This document shows, in pieces, positions 54,138 to 63,171 of a stretch of DNA of 64,000 nt; position 1 is the first letter of the stretch; every line of letters starts with the position of its first letter. The position numbers and the translations under genes are program-made. Location: NCBI GenBank assembly GCA_023525975.1, contig CM042021.1, positions 102,717,501 to 102,781,500 on the forward strand. Reading direction: 5' to 3'. Under the pieces are notes generated by a model that saw only the letters and a list, made by a program, of their open reading frames with translations, was not told the origin of the DNA and made no database searches. Source of the DNA: Smallanthus sonchifolius (taxonomy: Eukaryota > Streptophyta > Magnoliopsida > Asterales > Asteraceae).

Positions 54138-57005
54138 ATGGCAGGCGCAGACATAAACAACCCAAACGACAAGTTTTCCCCATATCACAACCTCACTGCA
54201 TGCCTAATAAAGGGCAAGAAATCCGAAGGATTCGACGATATGATCGACTTCCTTTGTCGGTCCAAAATCCACCATGCCCTAACAGTCAACCCAACCATCT
54301 ATACTTCCCACATGGAGGATTTTTGGAGCTCTGCCGTGTATTCTACTGACCAGGGCACTCCCCAAATCAGTGGCACAGTAGACGGCAAGGAAATCATTAT
54401 CACTGAAGCAAAGCTCCGCCAACACCTCAAGCTTCAAGATGAAGGGGACGCCATCTCTTACCCCAGAGACGTATACATGAGGACCTTTGTATCCATAGGG
54501 TACACTGGGAATCAAACAGAGTATACGATAGAGAAGGCACTCATGGGTCCCAAATGGAAGTATCTTTGCCACACTCTTCTCCAATGCATATCCCAGAAAA
54601 GGAGTGGCTGGAACCAACTTAGCTCCGGACTTGCGTCGGCAATTCACGGTATGATAACTGGGGAGGGTTTCAATTTTTCCCACCTCATTCTTGAAGGTTT
54701 GAGATACAACCTTCAAGAAGGGGTGAAATCTCAGTTCTTTATGTACCCAAGATTCTTACAGGAAGTGTTCAACATTGAGCACCAAGATCTTTCAAAAACT
54801 GCAAGAATCTATGTCATGCTGGGACATAAGAACAACATTTTTCAAAGCATGAGAACAGTTTCATCAAAGTTCTCAGGGGCCGACGTTCCATTGTTATCTA
54901 CAATGTTGAACGTACAAAGTGCCCAGGGTGACAGTTCAGCAAACCCAGCTGATACTGATCCCACACCCTCCACCTCACTGCCACAAACTCAAACTATTGT
55001 TTCCCTTGATCGAACCCCTGTGCATTCTACTGAGGATGCACAGGCACATACATTACTCACCCACAGTTTGATTGCTCAACCGGAACACAGGGCCCCGGTT
55101 GCAGCCAAATATACAAGGAAAAGGGGCAAGAGAACTCCTTCTTCTCTTGCCTCCAAGGCCCAAACCCAAGCCAACATCCCTCACTCAGAATCACAACATT
55201 CTAGTGAGAATATCATAAGGGAAAGCCACATTGCTAGGGAGACTCCTTCGGAAGTCTCTCTATTAGGATTAGGATCACTTCCCGGATCCATAGAACAACC
55301 CTTTGAGCCATTCCTATCTTCCTTGAACTTAAGTGTGGAGGAACCTGACCAAAGTGATGTACCTTCTCCAACTACCACTATCAAGGAGGTACTGATTGGT
55401 CTTGCTTCCGAAACACCCAACCCCAGTTCTTCACCCTTGAAGGTCCACTCTAGGAGTATCGAAAGAGTGGATGTGGAAGAGGCTGTCACTACTGCTGGTC
55501 CATCACATGACCAGGAGGACAGTGACAACATCTTTAAGACCTCAACCACGGCAACTCATGGTGAGGGTGTTTCCTTGGAAACTACCCTCACTGAGAGGAA
55601 TCACAGGCGCCAAGAAACCACGGGTGATGGGGATGCTGAGGCTCGGCCTACGGCCCCATCTGGGTCCAAGGATTCCACAACTGTGGATGAGGACAGACTG
55701 AAACTTCATAACTTGGAATTGACGGCCAGGGTAGCTATGCTAGAGGCTGAAATGTTCAAACTAAGACACCAAGTCGCTATGCATGAAGCCCATCAATGCC
55801 CTGCTTTAGCCACTCCCTCTCTTGTATCAGTAGGCACCCAAACTGATGCTTACTTGTCTGCTGATGCAACCAAAAAGGGGGAGATGGTTTCTATGGAAGA
55901 AGATAAAGACAGTCTTGACGACTGGATTCAAGAGCAGGTTGTACTTCAAAGCTCACTATTCAAGCCTGCGTTTGTACAAATTCATGACTTGCCAGCCACA
56001 GATAACGAAGACGAAGAGAAATCTGAAGACTGGAAGTTGGTCGTCAGGGCTGTCAGTGAAATGCTGAATGGTACTGAAGAAACAGAACAACCAAATACAC
56101 CATTCAGCATCATCCCTGAAGCAGCAGCCATCATTGGTCAATCCTCAACCCCCCAACTATTCAGATCATCAAAGAAGCTAGAATTTGACTCCATTCTAGC
56201 TTGGGGGTATGATGGATCAGCTGAGAGGTTTTGGATTGAATGGGAGTTCAGCGGAGTAGAAGAGCTGAACTGGAACTCTCTCAATGCCCTCCAAGTCCTA
56301 CATCTGCATTTAACTAACTGCATCAACACCTCATCAGATCTCTCAGCAGAACTTACCATTGGCAGGTTCCATGACCTGATGGAGGATAATCTACCCAGGT
56401 TCCAAAGATTCCTACAAGCAACACATCGGGTAGCTTATCCTGAATCCTCGGCGGCCGCAGAAAGGAGACTGACTCCTAGCAATCTTGAAATAACAAGGAG
56501 CAGTCTTCTCCCTGAAGAAGAAGTTCTGGGCCTTCGAAGATTCCTGTATGCCTTCCTGGTCAAGGACTTGGACGTGCTAGGTTGGGTGAGCACTAAGTCC
56601 CTTGACCACACTCTTCTGCTCAGCAACGGCTCCTCTCTCATCATCAACACCAGGAACATCCTTCAGCTGCCCTCAGACTTCCTATTCAAGATTTTTCAGC
56701 TCAGGGCAAACATCTGCAACGTCAACTCACTTGAAAGCGAGGCAATGATAGCTACTGTCAGAGCCCATCTTGAAGAAGAAGGACTGATTCCTCAGGAAGA
56801 GTCTGTGTCAACTTCTGATGCTGACTCCAACTCAGATACTCCACAAGTTGATATCACATCTGCAGCTTTTGGCGCAAGATCTTCAATTAGGGATCAACTG
56901 AGAGAAATAGAAGGTCCTGAGTATCAACTTGCCAATGAAGTTGAGGCAGAGATCCCAATAGCAGCATCATCATCTGGTGTTGTGATCAGTGAAACTGAAG
57001 CATAG
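54138..57005 (+). CDS. Extra ORF of the SIRE-type element, first part (955 aa)
   Basis: Starts ATG GCA at 54138 (MAGADINNPNDKFSPYHNLT). Residues about 1-235 form a conserved domain (FDDMIDFLCRSKIHHALT, YTSHMEDFW, KWKYLCHTLLQCISQKRSGW, MYPRFLQEVF). About 240-510 is low-complexity S/T/P/E sequence, about 516-555 a coiled coil, and about 680-760 a second block (FDSILAWGYDGSAERFWIEW). I recall this N-terminal domain as abundant in Asteraceae annotations under misleading enzyme names. No enzymatic motif, signal peptide or membrane helix is visible. It ends at TAG 57003-57005, beyond which the same frame stays open. Confidence 0.85.
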   Translation: MAGADINNPNDKFSPYHNLTACLIKGKKSEGFDDMIDFLCRSKIHHALTVNPTIYTSHMEDFWSSAVYSTDQGTPQISGTVDGKEIIITEAKLRQHLKLQDEGDAISYPRDVYMRTFVSIGYTGNQTEYTIEKALMGPKWKYLCHTLLQCISQKRSGWNQLSSGLASAIHGMITGEGFNFSHLILEGLRYNLQEGVKSQFFMYPRFLQEVFNIEHQDLSKTARIYVMLGHKNNIFQSMRTVSSKFSGADVPLLSTMLNVQSAQGDSSANPADTDPTPSTSLPQTQTIVSLDRTPVHSTEDAQAHTLLTHSLIAQPEHRAPVAAKYTRKRGKRTPSSLASKAQTQANIPHSESQHSSENIIRESHIARETPSEVSLLGLGSLPGSIEQPFEPFLSSLNLSVEEPDQSDVPSPTTTIKEVLIGLASETPNPSSSPLKVHSRSIERVDVEEAVTTAGPSHDQEDSDNIFKTSTTATHGEGVSLETTLTERNHRRQETTGDGDAEARPTAPSGSKDSTTVDEDRLKLHNLELTARVAMLEAEMFKLRHQVAMHEAHQCPALATPSLVSVGTQTDAYLSADATKKGEMVSMEEDKDSLDDWIQEQVVLQSSLFKPAFVQIHDLPATDNEDEEKSEDWKLVVRAVSEMLNGTEETEQPNTPFSIIPEAAAIIGQSSTPQLFRSSKKLEFDSILAWGYDGSAERFWIEWEFSGVEELNWNSLNALQVLHLHLTNCINTSSDLSAELTIGRFHDLMEDNLPRFQRFLQATHRVAYPESSAAAERRLTPSNLEITRSSLLPEEEVLGLRRFLYAFLVKDLDVLGWVSTKSLDHTLLLSNGSSLIINTRNILQLPSDFLFKIFQLRANICNVNSLESEAMIATVRAHLEEEGLIPQEESVSTSDADSNSDTPQVDITSAAFGARSSIRDQLREIEGPEYQLANEVEAEIPIAASSSGVVISETEA

Positions 57006-58409
57006 GCATCCAATGTAAACAAAGGAAAGGGAATCATGACTGATGAAGATGAAGAGAGGTTGCAAAAAGAGAAAAGAGAGATGGAAGAGAAAAGAAGAAG
57101 AAGAGAAGAAGAGGAGATGGCTGACATGAAAAAGGCTCAAGAAAGAAAAACAGCCATTCTCCTAAGAGAACAAACCATCCAGCTGTATGCTAGACAGCTG
57201 GATGAACTGAAAAGAAAGATTCCTGTAGTCGACCAAGTTGAGAAAGATGAACAACTTGCCAGACAGCTGCAGGAACAGCTTGCCAAGGAAGTAGAAGAAG
57301 AGAATGAAAAGAAGAGGAAGGAAGATGCTAAGTTTAGAATCACTGATTCTAAATTAGCAAAAGAATTAAGGGAGGAGTGGACTGAAGCTCTGATCTCTCA
57401 AGGTGAGGATGCAGACTACCTTGAAAAACTTTCAAACAAAGAGATCTACAGAGCCTTCATGGGTCAGCAGGGTCAATTGGCTAGCAAGAAAAAGGCTGAA
57501 GAAGAAGAAAAAGCCAAGCTACAGTCCAAGAAGACCATTGCACTGAATAAAAGAACCCATGAAGAAAGGAAGGTCATGATTGACTTCCTTAAGGCTAGAG
57601 GAGATAGTGGAAAGAGGCTAGGTCCCATGAATTTCATGAACCTGCAAGCCCTTTACTTCAAAGTTAAAAAGGATGAGGAAGAAAGACTAGGGAAGAAGGG
57701 CTCAAAGAAAATGGTACTTATCAAAGAAGAAGAAAAACCAAAGACAAAGAAACCCAAGCCTTCTCCCTCACCTACCTCTTCCTCAGTCCATCATCCTCCC
57801 ACTCTCCTCCCCAAACCTTCCACTCCTCCACCCAACAAGTCCAAATCATCCCACCCAGCTCCCACTCATCAACAGCCTCCCCTAAAGAAATCCAAATCCT
57901 CATCTGAACCTGAAGACTCAAGAAACATAGTTGAATGGGTCTACAATCCACAGGATCAAAAGTTTGAGATCTTCAGGGGGAGAACTGAAAGAAGAAGATC
58001 TACATACAAGTCTGTTGATGAAGTTCTGCAACTACCAGATTCAGACCTAAGAAGAATTTTGGAGTTGGGTGAAGCTCATGAGCCTGCAAATGAGAGAGGG
58101 AAACATCTTATGCTAGCAATCAGACATTACTTCAACCCTAGCAAAGATGTGGTCATGGATATCAAACCACTCAAGTCCCACTCTCCATTTGTATCTTGGT
58201 CCTACAATGCTGATTTGGATGAGTTCACTCTGATTGATGTAAAGAAGCAGCAGATGAGATGTTCAAGCAAAGCAATCTACAAAATGCCACACAAAGACAT
58301 CAAGACTCTGTCTGAACTTCCACTGAATAATCCCAGCAAGGATCCAAGAGGCTATGAGGTTGAAAGGATAGTCAGCCACATGCAAAAGCTTCAGCAGCAA
58401 AGTAATTAG
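57006..58409 (+). CDS. Extra ORF, second part (from ATG 57036, 457 aa)
   Basis: In frame with the preceding ORF; the sister element has GAG where this one has the separating TAG, so the two probably formed one protein of about 1,420 residues. Residues about 1-110 (counted from ATG 57036) are a K/E-rich coiled coil (EERLQKEKREMEEKRRRREE). About 230-290 is a P/S/K linker. About 290-450 is a conserved C-terminal block (VDEVLQLPDSDLRRILELGE, FVSWSYNADLDEFTLIDVKK). Function unknown; a structural or nucleic-acid-binding role is only a guess from charge and coiled coil. Confidence 0.8.
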   Translation, partial: ASNVNKGKGIMTDEDEERLQKEKREMEEKRRRREEEEMADMKKAQERKTAILLREQTIQLYARQLDELKRKIPVVDQVEKDEQLARQLQEQLAKEVEEENEKKRKEDAKFRITDSKLAKELREEWTEALISQGEDADYLEKLSNKEIYRAFMGQQGQLASKKKAEEEEKAKLQSKKTIALNKRTHEERKVMIDFLKARGDSGKRLGPMNFMNLQALYFKVKKDEEERLGKKGSKKMVLIKEEEKPKTKKPKPSPSPTSSSVHHPPTLLPKPSTPPPNKSKSSHPAPTHQQPPLKKSKSSSEPEDSRNIVEWVYNPQDQKFEIFRGRTERRRSTYKSVDEVLQLPDSDLRRILELGEAHEPANERGKHLMLAIRHYFNPSKDVVMDIKPLKSHSPFVSWSYNADLDEFTLIDVKKQQMRCSSKAIYKMPHKDIKTLSELPLNNPSKDPRGYEVERIVSHMQKLQQQSN

Positions 58410-58429
58410 AAGAATTTTGGTTACATCAG

Positions 58430-58442
58430 TCTAGGGGGAGTT
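58430..58442 (+). other. Polypurine tract
   Basis: CTAGGGGGAGTT directly precedes the 3' LTR start at 58443. Confidence 0.9.
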
Positions 58443-59185
58443 TGTAGAACCAAAGACTGATTGCTACCAAATTATTCTAAGTACAAATGCTGCTGATAGG
58501 CTTATCAGCAGCATTCATCACATGTTGCTGCTGATAGGCTTATCAGCAGCATTCAACACTTGTTGCTGCTGATAGGCTTATCAGCAGCATTCAACACTTG
58601 TTGCTGCTGATAGGCTTATCAGCAGCGTTCAACACAAGGTGCTGCTGATGGGCTTATCAGCAGTATTATTCTCATCTCTGCTGCTGATAGCCTTATTCAC
58701 TGAAGACCAAACGTTGCAGCTGACTATCCATGTGAAGCGCCTCTGACACCTTTCTGCAAAAGCAGCTGCCACACTCCAAGCAGAAGGAACCTCAGTGGTG
58801 CAACCAATAAAGGACAATGTCGCGCGTCTCCAAGCGTGCAAACAATGATGCCTAAGAAGACGTTTCAATAAAGTTAACTAGATTAGCCTTTGTGTGTAAT
58901 TTAGATTAATAGACAAGATCGACGGTCTGTGTTCGATCTGATCCTTAGAATCAAGGGTCTGTCTTGATTCTAAGTTACTATATATATCTTGTAAACACTT
59001 CAAACAAAGTGTGTCTTGATAGTGCTTTTCGATAGAGTTTTACTTGTAATCTTGTAATCTCAGAAGTTTAATACAACAGTGCATTTATCAGTATTCTTGC
59101 TGTTTACTTGTTTACTTTGTTGGTTGCTATTGTTTCCGCCATTATCAACTAGAATAGAATCACCTTGTAATCTTACGATCCTACA
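58443..59185 (+). repeat. 3' LTR (743 bp)
   Basis: Differs from the 5' LTR by six substitutions and one additional 38-bp hairpin unit (705 + 38 = 743). Confidence 0.95.
58485..58700 (+). repeat. 38-bp hairpin array in the 3' LTR
   Basis: Five full units plus a half unit; the unit ending ATTCAACACTTGT is present twice here and once in the 5' LTR. Confidence 0.95.
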
Positions 59186-59532
59186 CACACTAAACAAGTA
59201 AGGATAATACTTTAACATTTCTTCTTCCAATTCATAAGTGACGACAGCCCTTTCTGATGCTTCCATTGAACAACTTGCTTAACTTATCATCAATTGTTGC
59301 ATACTTGCATCATTTAAAGGCACATGCTAAGAGACCTCAACTAAACACTCTCGCAATATTATACATGGAAAGTGTTTTGAATCCCACTTGGTTCATCCGA
59401 CAATTCCAATTGATAAGCCACTTCTACCACCCGTTCCAAGATCTTAAATGGTTTGGTAGGCCATATTTGGAATACGAATTACACCTTTCAATGGAGACAC
59501 TTTCAACATAATATAGTCTCCCACTAGAAATT
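59186..59532 (-). pseudogene. Gypsy relic, copy 2, right part
   Basis: Continues the sequence broken at 46341 and matches 45072-45490. It is cut again at 59532 by the TGTAACACCC block. Confidence 0.8.
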
Positions 59533-60194
59533 TGTAACACCCAAAATTTTAAACCAATTAAAACTTTCAAAAACAAGCGGAATTTTGGTCCAATTTACAA
59601 GTTTTAAAACAACATAGATGTTTAATACCCAAAAAAGGCCATAATTAAAATTACTTGTCGAAAACCCAAGTTAAAGTATTAAACTATCAAAAAGTAACAC
59701 CATACACCATTTACATTCAAACATTTATTTTAAGGTCCTCACAAGAAGACTAAGTCAAAATATCGCCCAACATGTCAACCATCGAGTGAGAATCCAATCC
59801 TGAGTGACCTGAGTCCCGAGGCTAGACCAGAGCTTTACCTACACCCAAAACACCCCACAAAATATCATTAGTAATGATAAATAACCATTAGTACAACCCC
59901 CAAGTCAATAGCCCGAAACCCAACCCCAAAACACTAAAACATATAAACCCATTGTATTGGGTGGCGTTGGTAGAGACTCCGGGCGTACCAAACGCCGCTC
60001 TGTTGGCCCTGCATCAGCTCCTTTTTTTTTGTTGATTTCCAGCTAAACTAAACCCACACGTCCGGCTTTCTACAAGTTTAGGCAATATGCAACATATAAT
60101 CATATGTTTAGATAACCATACATGTTTCCCTAATAAAATTATAATCCCGAAGGATACGCACACAACAAATTATGAGAACTAAGTCTCATTTAAT

Positions 60195-60345
60195 ACACAT
60201 GAAGCTCCAGGCTTCAAGATTATCACCAAAAAAGTATTTGACTTCAAGATTCACCCCCATGAAGTGTTAGACTTCGATATTCACTCCCATGAAGTACTAG
60301 GCTTCAAGATTCCACACCCATGAAGTGCTAAACTTCAAGTTCAAC
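60195..60345. repeat. Tandem repeat, unit about 40 bp (CATGAAGT...CTTCAAGATTCAC)
   Basis: Four diverged units alternating TGAAGT and ACTTCA-like halves. Confidence 0.75.
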
Positions 60346-60426
60346 TTACATTCACACCATTGATTTCACCAATACACCAACACACCTAAGCACAAATCGT
60401 ACCTCCTAACTATGTGCAAGAATTAA

Positions 60427-60645
60427 CATAACACTACTATACCTACACACCCAACACGTAATCATACAATAACACCAATATACCTACACACCCAAACACA
60501 TAGTCATACCATACCACCAATACACCCAAACACATTGTCATACCATACCACCAATACACCCAAACACATAGTCATACCATACCACCAATACACCTACACA
60601 CCCAAACACATAGTCATACCATACCACCAATACACCAACATAATA
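60427..60645. repeat. 34/42-bp tandem repeat
   Basis: The unit ACCCAAACACATAGTCATAC plus CATACCACCAATAC is repeated about five times; some units carry an extra CTACACAC insertion. Confidence 0.85.
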
Positions 60646-61415
60646 TTAAAGGATACCAAACCATCCAAACACACATAACCATATACTCCATTTATGTGTG
60701 GAACATTCACAAGCACCATTTACACAATCGACATGGTAAATCACGCAAAATAAAACAACTACCAATTACTAAGTAAGTGTGAAACACTTACCTTTGTCCT
60801 TAGATGCACCCAGTTGATCTTGAACCTTAGTAACCCGTTCACCTAAACAATTACACTTAAGTTTAGCAACCAGTGATCTCAATACATTCACCTAGTGAGA
60901 TTCCAACACACACCCCAAGATTTAATGACCTATACCCTTTCATACTTGGTTGATTAGTCTTAAGCAAACCCCCAAACCCTCATTCACCATTCAACCCAAA
61001 CTACCCATTTGACCCATTAAGGTTTTATCCGTATTCCACCCAAATCCCCAAATTCACATTTCACCGAATTTATTAAGGATTTTAGTATATATTGTGTCTA
61101 TAAACACCATAAACACTTACCAACTCTTAATTTAATATTTAAACACCCACATTTCAAAAAACCCCCCCAATTCACCCCCAAGAACCATAATTTTCAAAAT
61201 TCCAAATTAGGTGATAATATGATGTTATTTACCATCCTTTGTCATTAATCAAGTTAGGTTAACAATTTTATCAAGTTATTAACCCACTTACCACCCAAAT
61301 CAGTCACAATTTCGTGACTAACCACAACCCCACCAAGAACACTTTTATAGAGGATTTAAGGAAGTGTTTGATGCTAACTTGATGATTAGAAAGAGATCTG
61401 AGTTCGTTATATCCT

Positions 61416-61949
61416 TCAGATTCCAACATGCAATTCTCTAATCTTTGTTCTTGGCTCTCCTCTTCCCCTCCCCTTATTTCTCATGACACACACACACACA
61501 CCAGATGGTGTTTGCGTAGCAAGTAATGGATAGAAGTCTATGGAAACGAAACTTCTACTATCACCCGAGTCGAATAATACAGTAGCAGGTACGTTGTTAA
61601 CGAGAAATGTACCTGATACTACATCTGGCAATGCTTTGGCTTCCTCTGTTGTTAGAGTATAAGCCTTACTCTTGGCTTTTGAAGCTTCTCCTTCTTTTCC
61701 ATCCTTGATTTTTAAAGGATCTGGATTCTTAATTTTAAATGTTGGGCATTCTATTATCCTATGCCCAATTTCTCCACACTTATAACATCTAATTACATAC
61801 TTGCTAGGCCAATTGGTGGCTATATGTCCCGGCTTATCACAACTGTAGCAAGTGTTGGTCCTGAACTTGCATTCTCCAGAATGTGGTTTTGCCACATTTA
61901 GTATATAAACTAGAGCCACCAGTAATTGCTTTATTCTTTCCTCCCTCAT
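61416..61949 (-). pseudogene. Gypsy gag end (zinc knuckles) and protease
   Basis: On the minus strand: knuckle CYSCDKPGHIATNW (last Cys changed to Trp), knuckle CYKCGEIGHRIIEC, then LPDVVSGTFLVNNVPATVLF followed by DSGDSRSFVS, an aspartic protease D-S-G motif with flanking residues as in Tekay-type Gypsy elements. The reading then enters a (CA)n tract and loses similarity, so reverse transcriptase and beyond are deleted. Confidence 0.85.
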
Positions 61950-61989
61950 TCTTCTTGTTTTGATTTTAGGAAAATCAAACCACTTCCTT

Positions 61990-62897
61990 TTTCATTCCAC
62001 AGGGCGGGAATCATAGACTTCATCATACATGGGTACCACAAGTTGTACGACAGATTGGTACTTCTTAGGCAAAGAAGTTTTCAGCAATCTGCGTAGTTCA
62101 CATGGCAAACCTTGTATGTACTGTTTGATTCGTACCTCTTCAGGACTTACTAAGTGAGGTACAAGTTGGGCCATTCAACTAAATTTGGTAGTGTACTCGC
62201 GCTAAGTCATACTACCGGCTTCTATCCTCAGAAAATCTCTTTTGAGTTTCTCCATCTCATTGCCTGGACATAATTCTTCTATTAAGAGTTTCTTTAATTC
62301 TTCCCAGGTCAAGCGGTCAATTGCTTTTTCTCCCATTGCTATGACCAAATTCTTCTGCCAGGATAATGCTTCAGCCATGAATGAGTGAGCGGCGTATTTT
62401 ACTTTCTGATTATCTCAACATTCACCAATTTTAATTACCGCTTCTATCTCTCGAATCCATTGATGAGTGGTTACGGCATCCTTCATTCCATCAAATTTTG
62501 GAGGGCTACCGTCCTTGAATGCCTTATAGGGACAACCTTTTTTCCCCTTTTTCTGAGGTCCAACCTCATATTAATCGTCAGATTCATAATCGTAATCATA
62601 ATCATCTTCATCCTCATCTAGACTTTTAATATTTTCTTCTGTTGGGTTGGTCCTATCATCCTTCTTTCTATTCTCTTCTAAACTTGCCAACAAAATTGGC
62701 AAAGCCGTGTCTAAGGCCTTAGCAATTTCCATATCTATGGCATTCTTAAGTCGTGGCTCTACCATCGGATCTTCTATATTTTCATTTCTTACTACACGTT
62801 CTATCTCAGGTTCGGCATTTGCGGTAGACCGCATCTGCCTTTTAGGGGTAGTTGAATTTGTTCTTCCTCCCCTTCTACCTTTACCTCTGCCGGTCAT
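61990..62897 (-). pseudogene. Gypsy gag
   Basis: From 62897: MTGRGKGRRGGRTNSTTPKR, then an acidic tail ending at 62571. Further on, FMAEALSWQKNLVIAMGEKA-type capsid sequence is readable with frame changes (62400-62230), then MAQLVPHLVSPEEVRIKQYI and LPCELRRLLKTSLPKKYQSV (62174-61992). Broken by several stops. Confidence 0.82.
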
Positions 62898-63156
62898 TTC
62901 TACAAAAGATATAGACTAATTTAGCATTCACATGATGGATTCGTAACTCAGAACACAAGTGTATGGTAAATCATTAATAACTGTGGCAACAACGAAATTA
63001 ATCATTTACGCCACTTTCAGTGCTCTAGTTACTTCTCATCATGTCTCCTACTAAATACTCATAACTTTTCCTTATCTTTTGGCATTGGGCTATCTGTCTC
63101 TGGCATCTTGACTGTCATTCTTACTAATCTCTAGTTTAAGTTTATCTTAAACTAAT

Positions 63157-63170
63157 GCTCTGATACCAAC
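63157..63170 (-). other. Primer binding site of the minus-strand Gypsy element
   Basis: GCTCTGATACCAAC on the + strand (TTGGTATCAGAGC on the element strand), one base from the LTR at 63172. Confidence 0.9.
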
Positions 63171-63171
63171 T

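Larger units (their letters stand above)
46342..59185 (+). mobile_element. SIRE-type Copia element, complete and young (12,844 bp)
   Basis: LTRs at 46342-47046 and 58443-59185, primer site, gag, protease, integrase, reverse transcriptase, RNase H, spacer, extra ORF and purine tract in order. Exact TSD CACAC (46337-46341, 59186-59190). Removing the element and one TSD restores the Gypsy sequence seen intact at 45060-45090. The LTRs differ at 6 of 705 aligned bases plus one 38-bp unit. With a rice-calibrated rate this means a few hundred thousand years. Despite its youth it has several stops and frameshifts, so it was probably mobilised in trans or decayed after insertion. Confidence 0.95.
59533..61400. 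repeat. LTR-like sequence, Gypsy type, right end undefined
   Basis: Starts TGTAACACCC, the typical terminus of chromovirus LTRs, exactly where the underlying Gypsy relic breaks off. It has no coding potential for about 1.9 kb and carries two tandem arrays (60195-60345, 60427-60645). The right end, target duplication and strand could not be fixed. Confidence 0.5.

Noticed and set aside
48327..57005. Programmed TAG readthrough of gag-pol and the extra ORF
   Set aside because: The sister copy has sense codons (CAG, AAG, GAG) at the comparable positions, and additional frameshifts show general decay.
60427..60645. 34-bp repeats as a CRISPR array
   Set aside because: Units are contiguous with no spacers.
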